A stretch of DNA of 64,000 bases from Schaalia sp. JY-X169 (GCF_014069575.1 NZ_CP059675.1:1736001-1800000); one strand, 5' to 3'; positions 51,814 to 61,928 are shown, numbered from the stretch's first letter. Numbers and translations: made by a program. The notes: generated from the sequence alone by a model not told the origin.

Positions 51814-53201
51814 ACGTATTCCACTCTTGCGTGGAGTTTGAGGAGCTTAGCCATGAAGTGCTCGTAGCCGCGGGAAATGACGTCGATCCCGGAGACGTGA
51901 GAAACCCCGTCGGCCGCGAGTGCCGCAATGAGGTGGCTGAATCCGCCGCGCAGGTCCGGCACCGTAATGTCGGCCCCGTGCAGGGGTGTGGGACCGGAAA
52001 TAACCGCGGAGTGAGAGAAGTTGCGCGCACCAAACCGACACGGCGCCGAGCCAACGCATTCGGTGTAAACCTGAATGTTCGCACCCATTTGACGAAGGGC
52101 CGACACAAAACCAAAGCGGTTCTCATAAACCGTCTCGTGAACGATCGATAGGCCCTCCGCCTGGGTCAGCGCCACGACCAGCGGCTGCTGCCAGTCCGTC
52201 ATAAAGCCGGGGTGAACATTGGTTTCGAGGACGATCGAGCGGAGCGGGCCGCCCGGGTGGTAAAATCGGATGCCGTCCTCTTCCACGTCGAATGCACCTC
52301 CAACCTTGCGGAAGGTATTGAGGAAGGTGCTCATGTCTGGCTGGTGCGCTCCGCGAACGAAGACGTCACCCCTGGTCGCAAGGGCTGCAGCCCCCCACGA
52401 TGCCGCCTCGATCCGGTCGGGTAGCGCGGTGTGGGAGTAACCATCTAGGCGGTCAACGCCCTCGATGCGGATAGTACGGTCCGTATCCACGGAGATGATT
52501 GCGCCCATCTTCTGGAGGACGTTGATCAGATCCATGATTTCTGGCTCAATGGCCGCACCCGTCAGGGTGGTAATGCCCTGAGCCTGAACTGCTGTCAGCA
52601 GGGTTTGCTCGGTCGCTCCGACCGAGGGGTAAGGCAGGTCGATCCGGGTGCCAACCAAGCCGCCCTCGGGCGCTCGCAACCGTATGCCGTCTGCTTCTTT
52701 GACGACCTCTGCACCAAATCTGCGCAGGGTCTCGAGGTGGAAGTCAATGGGGCGATCCCCAATGACGCATCCGCCGAGCTCCGGAATAAAGGCCTCACCC
52801 AGACGGTGCAGCAGCGGTCCGCAGAAGAGAATGGGGATGCGCGACGAACCTGAAAGGGCATCAATCTCTGTCGCACTTGCCGCATCAATGTTTGACGGAT
52901 CCAGGTTGATCACGCCCTCGTCCTCGTCAAAGATGACGTCGACTCCGTGGGCTTCAAGCATCTCCTTCACCACGTCAACGTCGCGGATCAGGGGCACATT
53001 GCGCAGTTGGGAGGGCGTGTGCCCCAGAAGGGCCGCAACCATCGCTTTGGGTACAAAGTTCTTGGCACCCCGAACCGAGATGGTCCCATAAAGTGGTCGT
53101 CCACCTTCTACGCGGAGCACATTATTGCTCGCTGCTGGGGTGTGGATTCCGAGAGCCGATTCCGTCTGCTGCAAAGGTAACTCCCTGCTCATGATCGTCA
53201 T
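51810..53201 (-). CDS. murA: UDP-N-acetylglucosamine 1-carboxyvinyltransferase
   Basis: 463 residues from the ATG at 53201 (the frame is open 38 codons further up, without family similarity). Key parts: VRGAKNFVPKAMVAALLG, the catalytic cysteine in GGCVIGDRPIDFHLETLRR, and DLRGGFSHLIAALAADGVSHV. It starts peptidoglycan precursor synthesis by adding enolpyruvate to UDP-GlcNAc. In the same run as the lipid-kinase and plsC genes. Confidence 0.95.
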   Translation of the reverse strand: MTIMSRELPLQQTESALGIHTPAASNNVLRVEGGRPLYGTISVRGAKNFVPKAMVAALLGHTPSQLRNVPLIRDVDVVKEMLEAHGVDVIFDEDEGVINLDPSNIDAASATEIDALSGSSRIPILFCGPLLHRLGEAFIPELGGCVIGDRPIDFHLETLRRFGAEVVKEADGIRLRAPEGGLVGTRIDLPYPSVGATEQTLLTAVQAQGITTLTGAAIEPEIMDLINVLQKMGAIISVDTDRTIRIEGVDRLDGYSHTALPDRIEAASWGAAALATRGDVFVRGAHQPDMSTFLNTFRKVGGAFDVEEDGIRFYHPGGPLRSIVLETNVHPGFMTDWQQPLVVALTQAEGLSIVHETVYENRFGFVSALRQMGANIQVYTECVGSAPCRFGARNFSHSAVISGPTPLHGADITVPDLRGGFSHLIAALAADGVSHVSGIDVISRGYEHFMAKLLKLHARVEYV

Positions 53202-53284
53202 TGAAGCGAGCTTACCCCGGCCACCCCGAACACCCGGTTGATCCTCCGCACACTTCACGGAGTTTTCACCCCGCGCGCAACCCC

Positions 53285-53881
53285 CTATTGACCTGCAAGC
53301 GTCTTCGGCTTCCAAGTGGGACGCTGGGCCTCAAACTCAGTGATGGCGTCCTCGGACCGCAACGTCAACCCGATGTCGTCAAGGCCCTCCATGAGGCGCC
53401 ACCGCGTGTAGTCATCGACCTCGAACGGGTATGTGGCGCCACCACCCGTGACCGTCATGTCTTCGAGCGAAACGGTCAGTTCCGCGCCCGGCTCAGTTTC
53501 CAAGTACTTCCACAGCGCCTCGCAGTCCTCCTGTGAAATCACCCCTGCGACAAGCCCCTGCTTCCCCGAGTTGGAACGGAAAATATCCCCGAACTTGGGT
53601 GCGAGGACGACACGGAAACCGTAGTCCTTGAGCGCCCACACCGCGTGCTCACGCGATGAGCCCGTGCCGAAGTCGGGGCCCGCCACCAGCACTGATCCTT
53701 TGGCGTAAGCAGGGTCGTTGAGGACGAAGGTTGGGTCTTTACGCCACGCTGCGAACAGCGCGTCATCGAATCCAGTGCGAGTGATGCGCTTCAAGTAAAC
53801 AGCGGGAATAATCTGGTCGGTATCGACATTGGAGCGGCGCATCGGGACGCCGACGCCGGTGTGAGAGGTGAACTTCTCCAT
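53285..53881 (-). CDS. leuD: 3-isopropylmalate dehydratase small subunit
   Basis: 198 residues. Substrate-binding region with [40 protein letters not shown] and [11 protein letters not shown]. With LeuC it converts 2- to 3-isopropylmalate in leucine synthesis. Two bases separate it from the leuC stop; the two are co-transcribed and probably controlled by the divergent IclR-type gene. Confidence 0.95.
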   Translation of the reverse strand: MEKFTSHTGVGVPMRRSNVDTDQIIPAVYLKRITRTGFDDALFAAWRKDPTFVLNDPAYAKGSVLVAGPDFGTGSSREHAVWALKDYGFRVVLAPKFGDIFRSNSGKQGLVAGVISQEDCEALWKYLETEPGAELTVSLEDMTVTGGGATYPFEVDDYTRWRLMEGLDDIGLTLRSEDAITEFEAQRPTWKPKTLAGQ

Positions 53882-53883
53882 GG

Positions 53884-55368
53884 CTACTTTGCCTCTACTT
53901 TCGCGCTCTGTGCAGTTGCGCCGCTCGACCGATACTCGGAACCAAGTCCCACCCCGGCGGGGAGGTCGTCGAGGTCGGCCGGGCTTGACAGTGTGCCGCG
54001 AATAGCGGTCGCCGCCGCAACCAAAGGGGAAACAAGGTGGGTGCGGGCGTCGCGCCCCTGGCGTCCCTCATAGTTGCGGTTCGAGGTCGATGCGCTGCGC
54101 TGGCCCGGTTGCAACTGGTCGGGGTTCATCCCCAGGCACATCGAGCAGCCTGCACTTCGCCACTCTGCGCCGAAGTCGAGGAAGACTTTGTCCAGTCCTT
54201 CGGCCTCGGCCTGCAGCTTGACCTTCTGCGAGCCTGGCACCACCAGCATCTCCAGCGTGTCGGCCTTCTTCTTGCCCTTAAGGACCGCCGCAGCCATACG
54301 TAGATCCTCAATGCGGGCGTTGGTGCAGGACCCCAGGAAGACCACGTCAACCGGGATATCGCGCATCTTCGTGCCGGGAGCCAGATCCATGTAGGCCAGG
54401 GCACGCTGCGCTGTGGCGCGGTCAATGGGGTCCTGGAACGAATCGGGGTCAGGAACTTCGCCGGACAGCGGTACACCCTGACCGGGGTTCGTCCCCCAGG
54501 TGACGAACGGTTCGATGTCGGCGGCGTCGAGGACGACCTCGGCATCAAACGTAGCGTCCTCGTCCGAAGCCAGCTGCTTCCAGTACTCGACAGCCGCATC
54601 CCAGTCCGCGCCCGTGGGTGCGCTGGGGCGACCCTTGATGAACTCAAACGTGGTTTCATCCGGGGCGATCATGCCTGCCCGCGCCCCGGCCTCGATCGAC
54701 ATGTTGCAAATCGTCATGCGGGCTTCCATGGAGAGCTCGCGAATGGCCTGCCCGCGGTATTCGAGGACGTACCCCTGGCCCCCTCCGGTGCCGATCTTGG
54801 CGATGATTGCCAGGATGATGTCCTTGGAAGTGACACCGGGTTTCAGTGAGCCGTTGACGGTGATCGCCATGGTTTTGAAGGGCATGACGGGAAGTGTTTG
54901 GGTGGCGAGGACGTGTTCGACCTCGGACGTGCCGATCCCGAACGCCAAGGCACCAAACGCGCCGTGGGTGGAAGTGTGGGAGTCGCCGCAGACGATGGTG
55001 GCGCCCGGTTGCGTCAGTCCCAGCTGAGGGCCGACGACGTGGACGATACCCTGCTCAACGTCACCCAGGGAGTGCAGTCGCACCCCGAACTCCTCAGCAT
55101 TCTGACGCAGCGTGTCAATCTGTAGTCGCGAAGTCAGGTCGGCGATGGGCAGGAAGATGTCCTTGGTTGGGGTGTTGTGATCTTCGGTGGCGATCGTCAG
55201 GTCGGGGCGCCGCACGGGACGCCCGGCAAGGCGCAGGCCTTCAAAAGCCTGCGGGCTTGTCACCTCATGAACGAAGTGCAAGTCCACGTAAAGCAGGTCG
55301 GGCGCCGCGCCCTCACCCTTCTTTACGATGTGTGCCTCACGCACCTTTTCGGCCATAGTCTTGGCCAT
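53884..55368 (-). CDS. leuC: 3-isopropylmalate dehydratase large subunit
   Basis: 494 residues, aconitase fold. The iron-sulfur cluster cysteines are in [14 protein letters not shown] and [14 protein letters not shown]. Substrate residues in [29 protein letters not shown] and [10 protein letters not shown]. It forms a heterodimer with LeuD. The start follows AAGGAG. Confidence 0.96.
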   Translation of the reverse strand: MAKTMAEKVREAHIVKKGEGAAPDLLYVDLHFVHEVTSPQAFEGLRLAGRPVRRPDLTIATEDHNTPTKDIFLPIADLTSRLQIDTLRQNAEEFGVRLHSLGDVEQGIVHVVGPQLGLTQPGATIVCGDSHTSTHGAFGALAFGIGTSEVEHVLATQTLPVMPFKTMAITVNGSLKPGVTSKDIILAIIAKIGTGGGQGYVLEYRGQAIRELSMEARMTICNMSIEAGARAGMIAPDETTFEFIKGRPSAPTGADWDAAVEYWKQLASDEDATFDAEVVLDAADIEPFVTWGTNPGQGVPLSGEVPDPDSFQDPIDRATAQRALAYMDLAPGTKMRDIPVDVVFLGSCTNARIEDLRMAAAVLKGKKKADTLEMLVVPGSQKVKLQAEAEGLDKVFLDFGAEWRSAGCSMCLGMNPDQLQPGQRSASTSNRNYEGRQGRDARTHLVSPLVAAATAIRGTLSSPADLDDLPAGVGLGSEYRSSGATAQSAKVEAK

Positions 55369-55558
55369 GCGAATCCACTCCTTGAAAACCCATCGAGGCC
55401 GTGCCGGCTGCGGCTGCTCCTGTGTCGACCACGCCTGTGTCAGCTGCGCGGGTGTTTAGGGGCGGGTTGTGCTTTTCTTGCACTTCAACTGCCAGCTGGT
55501 GACGGCTGTACCTCCTGTTCACAAAAGTTTGCGGCCCGTTCACGCTGTGTCGATTTGG

Positions 55559-55577
55559 CATCTCACAGATTGGGATG
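55559..55577. promoter_or_regulatory. Candidate LtbR operator
   Basis: CATCTCA-CAGAT-TGGGATG is a near-palindrome (six of seven arm positions) 13 bases before the IclR-type start, in the divergent region with leuC. The location fits autoregulation and leu control. Binding is not shown. Confidence 0.4.
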
Positions 55578-55590
55578 ACAGTATTCATCC

Positions 55591-56328
55591 ATGGACGAGA
55601 CTAGCGATTCCAGCGGCGTTGGTGTACTAGATAAGGCAGCCACGGTTCTGGGAGCCCTTGAAGCGGGCCCCGCAACCCTGGCTCAACTGGTTGCGGCCAC
55701 AGGGTTGGCAAGACCCACGGCCCACCGTTTGGCGGTGGCACTTGAGCACCACCGGTTCGTAACCCGGGATATGCAGGGACGGTTCGTGCTTGGACCCCGC
55801 TTGCAAGAGCTGGCTTCGGCAGCCGGTGAAGACCGCCTGATTTCATCATCCTTGCCGATCCTGGTGGCGCTTCGCGACCACACGAAAGAGTCCGCCCAGC
55901 TGTTCCGCTGGCAGGGTGAGTACCGCGTTTGTGTCGCATCGGCAGAACCAACCACCGGGCTTCGTGATTCCATACCCGTTGGTGCAACCCTGTCCCTCAA
56001 GGCCGGCTCTGGCGCGCAGGTGCTGCTGGCCTGGGAAGAGCCCGAGAGATTGCACCGTGGCCTCATCGACGCATCGTTTACTGCCACAACCTTGTCGGAG
56101 GTGCGCAGGCGCGGGTGGGCACAGTCCGTTGGGGAGCGTGAACCCGGTGTTGCTTCCGTGTCCGCCCCCGTGCGCGGCGTTGATGGGCGCGTCATCGCGG
56201 CTTTGTCCGTGTCGGGGCCGATTGAGCGCATGGGGCGTCAGCCGGGACGCCTCTACGGTCCAGCGGTGGTAGCCGCCGCAAACCGCCTCACCGACTTCCT
56301 GAGGACGGCTGAGGAGATGGGCCTGTAA
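55591..56328 (+). CDS. ltbR: IclR-family regulator (LtbR-like)
   Basis: 245 residues. Helix-turn-helix: ATLAQLVAATGLARPTAHRLAVAL, then the ligand-binding domain with GRLYGPAVVAAANRLTDFL. The position divergent from leuCD is that of LtbR, the leucine and tryptophan regulator of actinobacteria. Repression of leuCD is inferred from that arrangement. Confidence 0.85.
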   Translation: MDETSDSSGVGVLDKAATVLGALEAGPATLAQLVAATGLARPTAHRLAVALEHHRFVTRDMQGRFVLGPRLQELASAAGEDRLISSSLPILVALRDHTKESAQLFRWQGEYRVCVASAEPTTGLRDSIPVGATLSLKAGSGAQVLLAWEEPERLHRGLIDASFTATTLSEVRRRGWAQSVGEREPGVASVSAPVRGVDGRVIAALSVSGPIERMGRQPGRLYGPAVVAAANRLTDFLRTAEEMGL

Positions 56329-56363
56329 CGCCTCTCTGCTGCCGGACCCGCCCCCCACTTCGC

Positions 56364-56440
56364 GAAATGTGTATGCGGGGGCGGAATGTTTGTCGGGGGT
56401 ACGCACCCCAGGGGCATATTTCGTCCCCACATATACATTT
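56364..56440. repeat. Nested palindromic intergenic repeat, copy 2
   Basis: GAAATGTGTATGCGGGG and its near complement ending ATATACATTT flank an inner GGGGGTACGCACCCC-type palindrome. It follows the same layout as the copy at 604-687, with substitutions in both arms. It lies between the convergent ltbR and glycosyltransferase genes. Confidence 0.75.
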
Positions 56441-56458
56441 GGGGGCGGCTCATGAGTT

Positions 56459-57649
56459 TCACATGCGGCTCAGGTGCAGGGCGGCCGCATCCTTATAGGC
56501 CCGCTCAATCTGTGGAAGAGCGTTCTTCCACGAGTACGGCATTTCCACCGCCTGGTTGTGGTCCTTGTATCGCGCAACGTCCGCCGGGTCCCGCGCCCAC
56601 TCCACTAGGACTGCCGCCATCGCGCGATCCGTGGGGACTGCTCGTCCCTCGATTCCGTCGAGGACGGCAGCGCCGAAGCCCGACTGGGACCTGGTGAGGA
56701 TCGCTAGGCCAGCGGCGCGCGCCTCCAGTCCCGAAATGGAGAAGGCATCCTTGACGCTGGGAGCCAGGTAGATGTCGCTGCGGGAATAGAGTTCGACGAG
56801 GGCGTCCTTGCTGAGGCGCCCGGGGAGCTCCACCCAGCCGGACATGCCGCGCCGGTCAAGGTAGGTTTGGGCAGCCTTGAGTCCGGGCCCCTCACCGGCA
56901 ACAACGACACGCAGCGGACGAGGGCGCTGGCCTGCTCCGTTCAGCCCCAGCTGCTCCCCCACTTCCCGCAGCATGCGCAGCAGGGCGGGCACGCGCTTGC
57001 GAAGCGCAAACCGGGTGGCGGTGACGGCAACGAGGCCATCGTGTGGGACAGGCTCAGTCTTCCATCCTGCTGGATCAACAGAATTGTTCTGCACGCGGAC
57101 ACGATCGGGGTTGACGACCTCGCGGACACGGCTTGCTGTCAGCTCTGAGTTTGGGAGCCAGAGGATTGGCGCATCGTAGAGGTCGAGGAGCTTCGCACCG
57201 CCCCGGTACAGCGGGACAGTTGGGAACTTGGACCAGATGCAGTGCACGGACGCGACGGTTGGGATGTCGCCATCCTTGAGGGCGGCAAGCACTCCCATCG
57301 CCACCGGGGTCAGTTCGCCGAGGTGAACATGGACGGCGTCAGGCTTTTGCGCGCGGATGTACTCGATGAACCGACCTGCGGCGTGCGGGTCAACCGGGGC
57401 ACCGAAGGGGTTCTGCCACTGTGAGCGCGCAACGGTGTAGAGCTGGGCGCCCTCGGCGTCAAACACAAGCCCATCACCAACGCTGTGGGGCAAGCCCTTG
57501 GTTGGATCAGCCATGGCGGCAGTCAGGACGGTGACATCGTGACCGGCGCGAGCCTGTTGGGTGGCGAGGCGGGCAACCTGGGTTTCGATCCCGCCCATGA
57601 CGGGAGCAAACGTGTCAGAAACGTGGATGATGCGCACCGGATCTCCCAT
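56459..57649 (-). CDS. Glycosyltransferase family 4 (GT-B) protein
   Basis: 396 residues, GT-B fold. Parts: SDTFAPVMGGIETQVARLAT at the N-terminus, HLGELTPVAMGVLAALKDG, VAVTATRFALRKRVPALLRM, and the donor site YLAPSVKDAFSISGLEARAAG. It probably transfers a sugar to a cell-surface glycan or glycolipid; donor and acceptor are not deducible. Starts at 57649; a downstream GTG (VRIIHVSD) is an alternative start. Confidence 0.88.
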   Translation of the reverse strand: MGDPVRIIHVSDTFAPVMGGIETQVARLATQQARAGHDVTVLTAAMADPTKGLPHSVGDGLVFDAEGAQLYTVARSQWQNPFGAPVDPHAAGRFIEYIRAQKPDAVHVHLGELTPVAMGVLAALKDGDIPTVASVHCIWSKFPTVPLYRGGAKLLDLYDAPILWLPNSELTASRVREVVNPDRVRVQNNSVDPAGWKTEPVPHDGLVAVTATRFALRKRVPALLRMLREVGEQLGLNGAGQRPRPLRVVVAGEGPGLKAAQTYLDRRGMSGWVELPGRLSKDALVELYSRSDIYLAPSVKDAFSISGLEARAAGLAILTRSQSGFGAAVLDGIEGRAVPTDRAMAAVLVEWARDPADVARYKDHNQAVEMPYSWKNALPQIERAYKDAAALHLSRM

Positions 57650-57711
57650 GGTTGAGCAAGCATGTCGGCCGCACTGAGCTTACGGGATCTGGGCTTGCGG
57701 TGGTCCCGGCT

Positions 57712-57912
57712 AAGGTCGCCGCTGCCATCCACCCCAGGGGCAAAGTCGCCGCTGTCGCCCACCCCAGAGGCCAAGGTCGCCGCTGTCGCCCACCCCAGAG
57801 CCTAAGGTCGCCGCTGTCGCCCACCCCAGAGCCTAAGGTCGCCGCTGTCGCCTAAGGTCGCCGCTGTTTGCGCGAATTACCGGCGACCTATGCTGACATC
57901 GGCGACCTTGGG
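57712..57912. repeat. 31-base tandem array and GGCGACCT-family repeat, locus C
   Basis: About five imperfect units AAGGTCGCCGCTGTCGCCCA... follow one another, two of them identical. The last passes into ACCGGCGACCTATGCTGACA and GGCGACCTTGGGCATGGGGT, the core shared with the other two loci. It covers most of the space between the glycosyltransferase start and tRNA-Glu. No unique spacers are present, so this is not a CRISPR array. Confidence 0.75.
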
Positions 57913-57954
57913 CATGGGGTCGAAGGGCCGCGCACCCCAAGCAGAGTTGAGAAG

Positions 57955-58027
57955 TACCCCCAACGGGATTTGAACCCGTGTTACCGCCGTGAGAGGGCGG
58001 CGTCCTGGGCCGCTAGACGATGGGGGC
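57955..58027 (-). tRNA. tRNA-Glu (CUC), copy 1
   Basis: Acceptor GCCCCCA / TGGGGGT, anticodon stem CCGCC-CTCTCAC-GGCGG with anticodon CTC, and T-arm ACGGG-TTCAAAT-CCCGT. CCA is not encoded. A second tRNA-Glu with the same anticodon arm follows within 45 bases. Confidence 0.93.
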
Positions 58028-58070
58028 CCGACGCTACGATCACCCGGAAAACCGGGCGTCGCCACGCTTG

Positions 58071-58143
58071 TACTCCCAACGGGATTTGAACCCGTGTTAC
58101 CGCCGTGAGAGGGCGGCGTCCTAGGCCACTAGACGATGGGAGC
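58071..58143 (-). tRNA. tRNA-Glu (CUC), copy 2
   Basis: Same anticodon loop CTCTCAC and T-arm as the first copy, with acceptor GCTCCCA and changes in the D-arm. CCA is not encoded. Copy 1 and copy 2 look like a tandem duplication. Confidence 0.93.
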
Positions 58144-58181
58144 CTCTGAAACCATTGGCCACGAAGTGACCACCGGAATCG

Positions 58182-58253
58182 CTGGGGTACTAGGACTCGA
58201 ACCTAGACTAAATGAACCAGAATCACTCGTGCTGCCAATTACACCATACCCCA
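58182..58253 (-). tRNA. tRNA-Gln (CUG)
   Basis: Acceptor TGGGGTA / TACCCCA, discriminator G, anticodon loop TTCTGGT with anticodon CTG, T-arm CTAGG-TTCGAGT-CCTAG. CCA is not encoded. It heads the three-tRNA cluster. A GCTGGCCC / GGGCCAGC hairpin at 58260-58280 lies just before it. Confidence 0.92.
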
Positions 58254-58418
58254 AGGTTTGCTGGCCCTTGTGGGGCCAGCGAAAGAAAAGATTACCGGAG
58301 CGAACGCCCATCCCCAAATCATCACGGCCATCTGTGGTGCATGTCGCGGGGACACCCCACAGATACCGTGCCGAGGGACGTCTTGAACGATTCTACTTAG
58401 CCCGCCTAGACTAAGGCT

Positions 58419-58694
58419 ATGAGCCAACAAGTCGACAGGGTCACCGCTCCCCGGGCCCGCAGCCAAGTAAACATGCATGAGGCGAAGACGCAGCTCTCAG
58501 CGCTCGTGGAGAGAGTTCTTGCCGGGGAGGAAGTGACCATTGCGCGAGCTGGAACGCCTGTTGCTGACCTTGTTCCCCACCGCAAGCGAACAGTCGTCTT
58601 CGGCTTGGGCAAGGGTAAGTTCCAGTTTGACGAGGGCGCCTTCGACGGTGCAGATGCTGAGGTCAGAGCCATGTTCTACGGGCAGGGCGCATGA
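58419..58694 (+). CDS. Phd/YefM-type antitoxin
   Basis: 91 residues. The segment SQVNMHEAKTQLSALVERVLAGEEVTIARAGTPVADLVP is the Phd/YefM DNA-binding fold that also neutralises the toxin through its C-terminal tail (FDEGAFDGADAEVRAMFYGQ). It overlaps the PIN toxin gene by four bases (ATGA). The pair usually represses its own promoter. Confidence 0.9.
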   Translation: MSQQVDRVTAPRARSQVNMHEAKTQLSALVERVLAGEEVTIARAGTPVADLVPHRKRTVVFGLGKGKFQFDEGAFDGADAEVRAMFYGQGA

Positions 58695-59080
58695 TCCTGC
58701 TCGACACCCACGCTCTCCTCTGGCTCTACTTGGATTCACCTCGCCTGGGGCGGGAAGCCCGCGAGCTTGTTGCCCGCTCAGATGTGGTTGCCTATTCCTC
58801 AGTTTCGGTCGCAGAGATTGTCATCAAACACCTGCTTGGCAGGTTGGAGATGCCCGGAAACGGGGATCTCCCACGGGCTTTAGCGGAATCCGGACTCCTT
58901 GAGTTGCCGCTCACCGGCCCCGATGCCCTTGCCATGCTGGATGTGCCAGAGCTTGCCAGGCATGACCCGTTCGACCGTTTCATCTATGCGCAGGCACTCC
59001 ATGAGAACTGCACGCTCCTGACCGCAGACACCACTCTGCTCTCCCTTGGGAGCAAGTGGGTGAGGGACGCCCGGGTCTGA
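58691..59080 (+). CDS. PIN-domain (VapC-type) toxin
   Basis: 129 residues. Acidic metal site: LLDTHALLW (Asp), VSVAEIVIKHLLGRL (Glu), DPFDRFIYAQAL (Asp) and LLTADTTLLSLG (Asp). VapC toxins are RNases, many cutting tRNA or rRNA loops. It is translated together with the Phd-type antitoxin and lies near a tRNA cluster, though nearness need not imply the target. Confidence 0.92.
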   Translation: MILLDTHALLWLYLDSPRLGREARELVARSDVVAYSSVSVAEIVIKHLLGRLEMPGNGDLPRALAESGLLELPLTGPDALAMLDVPELARHDPFDRFIYAQALHENCTLLTADTTLLSLGSKWVRDARV

Positions 59081-59169
59081 CGACCGCGGGCATTGCCCCA
59101 GCAGCCAGTGGCGGGGCACGTGCGAACGTTGGTGCGGCAGCGACCTGTCGCGCCCCACGCGGCGGGCCG

Positions 59170-60669
59170 CTACTTGAAGTTTTTCAAGCGCGTCAGCGAC
59201 GCATCCTTCCCAAGGATCTCCATCGACTCAAACAGCGGCGGTGAAACCCGACGCCCCGTCAGCGCCACCCGCGGGGGCGTAAACGCGAAGCGCGGCTTCA
59301 ACTCCAACCCCTCGATCAGCGCAACATTCAGCGCATCGTGGATCCGCTCAGCCGTGAACTCCTCAGCCGGGATCACCTCAAGAGCAGCGACCGCCGCGGC
59401 CAAAACGGCCTCGGTGTCACCCTTCAACTGCTTGCGCGCATCGTCCTCGACCACAATCTGCTCATCCAGTGTGAAGAGGAAGCCCAGCATCCCCACGGCC
59501 TCGGACAGCACCTGCACGCGGGTCTGCACAAGCGGCGCCGCCTTGGTCAAAATCTCACGTTCCCGCGGCAACAGGTCCTCAAACCGGTCAGCGGACACCA
59601 ACGACTGCGAGTGCAGGAACGGCACAACCCGCGCCGCGAAATCGTCCTCGGACAACATGCGAATGTGGGTAGCGTTGATGGCCGTGCACTTCTTCTGGTC
59701 AAAGCGCGCCGGGTTCGGGTTCACGTCGGCGACGTCGAACGCAGCCACCATCTCTTCCATGGAGAAGATGTCCTCATCAGGGCTGATTGACCAGCCGAGC
59801 AGCGCCAAGTAGTTGAGCAGTCCCTCCGCGATCATCCCGTTTTCACGGTGCAGCAGCAGGTTGGACTCCGGGTCACGCTTGGAGAGTTTCTTGTTCCCCT
59901 CCCCCATCACGTAGGGCAGGTGACCGTACAGGGGAATCTCATCCGCCACACCGATTTCGACGAGGGCGCGCATGAGGACGACCTGGCGCGGCGTCGAAGA
60001 CAGCAGGTCCTCCCCCCGCAGCACGTGGGTGATCTTCATGAGCGCGTCGTCCACCGGGTTGACCAGCGTGTAAAGCGGATCCCCGTTGGCGCGGACAATG
60101 ACGTAGTCCGGCACCGAGCCGGCCTTGAACGTCACTTCGCCGCGGATCAGGTCGTCGAACGAGATGTCCTCGTCCGGCATGCGCATGCGGATCACGGGCT
60201 CACGACCTTCGGCGCGGAATGCCGCCTTCTGTTCGTCGGTGAGGTCGCGGTCGAACCCGTCGTATCCCAGCTTCGGGTTACGCCCGGCAGCCCGGTGGCG
60301 CTCTTCGACCTCGTCGGGGGTGGAGAAGGATTCGTAGGCATACCCGCCCTCGAGCAACTTCGCCGCCACCTCCTTGTAAAGGTCCATGCGCTCCGACTGG
60401 CGGTAGGGGCCGTGGGGGCCGCCGACGCCAACGCCCTCGTCCCAATCCAAGCCCAGCCAGCGCATTGACTCAATGATCTGGTCGAAGGATTCCTGGGAGT
60501 CCCGCTGCGCGTCAGTGTCTTCAATGCGGAAGACAAAAGTACCGCCGGTGTGGCGCGCGTAGGCCCAGTTGAAGAGGGCGGTGCGAACCATACCGACGTG
60601 CGGGGTTCCGGTCGGAGAGGGGCAGAAGCGGACGCGGACCTGGGATCCGTCAACAGGCGATGTAGTCAT
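59170..60669 (-). CDS. gltX: Glutamate--tRNA ligase
   Basis: 499 residues from the ATG at 60669; the frame further upstream is not family sequence. Class I motifs: [21 protein letters not shown] (HIGH-type) and [15 protein letters not shown] (KMSKS-type). It charges tRNA-Glu, and in organisms lacking GlnRS also tRNA-Gln, whose genes lie about 1 kb away. The fumarylacetoacetase-family gene two genes away is a common gltX neighbour in actinobacteria. Confidence 0.95.
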   Translation of the reverse strand: MTTSPVDGSQVRVRFCPSPTGTPHVGMVRTALFNWAYARHTGGTFVFRIEDTDAQRDSQESFDQIIESMRWLGLDWDEGVGVGGPHGPYRQSERMDLYKEVAAKLLEGGYAYESFSTPDEVEERHRAAGRNPKLGYDGFDRDLTDEQKAAFRAEGREPVIRMRMPDEDISFDDLIRGEVTFKAGSVPDYVIVRANGDPLYTLVNPVDDALMKITHVLRGEDLLSSTPRQVVLMRALVEIGVADEIPLYGHLPYVMGEGNKKLSKRDPESNLLLHRENGMIAEGLLNYLALLGWSISPDEDIFSMEEMVAAFDVADVNPNPARFDQKKCTAINATHIRMLSEDDFAARVVPFLHSQSLVSADRFEDLLPREREILTKAAPLVQTRVQVLSEAVGMLGFLFTLDEQIVVEDDARKQLKGDTEAVLAAAVAALEVIPAEEFTAERIHDALNVALIEGLELKPRFAFTPPRVALTGRRVSPPLFESMEILGKDASLTRLKNFK

Positions 60670-60746
60670 GATGAACCAGCTTACCGCCCGCGCAGAAGGT
60701 GGAAGAATGGGGGCGGACCAACCCCCTAGTGAAGTAGGTGCGAAGA

Positions 60747-61928
60747 ATGACCCTGTGGACTCCGACCGAGGCCGAACTCTACGAAACCGGCACCCAAAAG
60801 TGGTCGGGCGTGAAGACGACCGATGGTGAGTCAACCCTTGGAGCATGGGTAGCGGAGATGGATTTCGGCACCTCCCCCGCCGTGAAGGCACGCCTCCAAA
60901 AGGCTGTTGAGCAGGGGTTTCTTGGCTACCCTCCGGCCTGGGCGGGCGAGGCCGTCAAGGAGGCGCTGGTTGAGCTTGAAGACCGCCGCTACGGTTGGGC
61001 CATCAAGCCGGGGTGGGTCACCCTGGCCCCGTCGATCCTCGCCTCCCTGCGCGTCACCATCGACGCCCTTACCCGGCCCGGTTCCGCGGTGATCGTTCCC
61101 ACTCCGGCCTACATGCCCTTCCTCACCATCCCTGCCGAGCACGGCCGCGACGTCATCGAGATTCCTTCCCTCCACCATGCTGAATCGGACGAGGACGAGG
61201 ACGCCTGGGCGCTCAACCTGATCGCCATTGAGGAAGCCCTGCAAAACGGCGCGGGCCTGGTCGTTCTGTGTAATCCGTGGAACCCGACCGGGCGCAGTCT
61301 CACCGTGGCTGAACTGCAGGCTTTGCACGCCGTGGTCGGCAAGTACGACGCCCTGGTCTTTGCGGATGAGGTGCACGCCCCGCTCGTCCTCGGCGATCCC
61401 GGCAGTTTCGTTTCTTACGCCTCGCTTGGCCCCGACTACGCGGCACACACCGTCACCGCCGTTGCGGCCTCGAAGGCGTGGAACGTGGCGGGCCTCAACT
61501 GCGCCCAGGTGATCCTGCCCGATGCCGCGTTGCGGCAGAAGTACGAGGACGCCCCAAAGTCACGATTCGGCTACCCGGCAGCACTTGGCCAGTTGGCTAC
61601 GGTCCCGGCCTACCTGGAGTCGGACGAGTGGCTGGTAGAAGCAATCGCCCAGATCAACGCCAACTTGGACCTACTCGGCGAGGCGCTGCAGGGCACAGAC
61701 GTCGACTACCACCGCCCTGAAGCCACCTACCTGACCTGGTTGGGATTCGACGCCTATCCGGAGCTTGAGGACCCGGCCGTGACGCTTCGTGAGGAGTACC
61801 GAGTGGGCGTCAATGACGGCGCGACCCTGGGCCGGGGCTACGAGCGCTGGATCCGCGTCAACGCCGCCATGTCGCCCGAACCGTGGAAGAAGGTCGTGGC
61901 AGCGATCGCGGACCTGGCCCGGCGGTAG
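60747..61928 (+). CDS. MalY/PatB-type aminotransferase / C-S lyase
   Basis: 393 residues from the ATG at 60747 (GTG three codons earlier is possible). Fold-type I PLP enzyme: [49 protein letters not shown], and the PLP lysine in [15 protein letters not shown]. Members cleave cystathionine or cysteine conjugates to a thiol, pyruvate and ammonia. The usual name is cystathionine beta-lyase; the substrate is unproven here. Converges on the fumarylacetoacetase-family gene. Confidence 0.9.
   Translation: MTLWTPTEAELYETGTQKWSGVKTTDGESTLGAWVAEMDFGTSPAVKARLQKAVEQGFLGYPPAWAGEAVKEALVELEDRRYGWAIKPGWVTLAPSILASLRVTIDALTRPGSAVIVPTPAYMPFLTIPAEHGRDVIEIPSLHHAESDEDEDAWALNLIAIEEALQNGAGLVVLCNPWNPTGRSLTVAELQALHAVVGKYDALVFADEVHAPLVLGDPGSFVSYASLGPDYAAHTVTAVAASKAWNVAGLNCAQVILPDAALRQKYEDAPKSRFGYPAALGQLATVPAYLESDEWLVEAIAQINANLDLLGEALQGTDVDYHRPEATYLTWLGFDAYPELEDPAVTLREEYRVGVNDGATLGRGYERWIRVNAAMSPEPWKKVVAAIADLARR

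Noticed and set aside
57652-57855. A 67-codon Pro/Ala/Arg-rich frame
   Set aside because: It is a translation of the 31-base tandem repeat with no start signal.
57712-57868. A CRISPR-like array of about 31-base repeats
   Set aside because: The units follow directly on one another with no unique spacers and no cas genes are near.
60670-60891. A 74-residue N-terminal extension of GltX
   Set aside because: GltX proteins start just before the PSPTG motif; the extension is antisense to the PatB-type gene.
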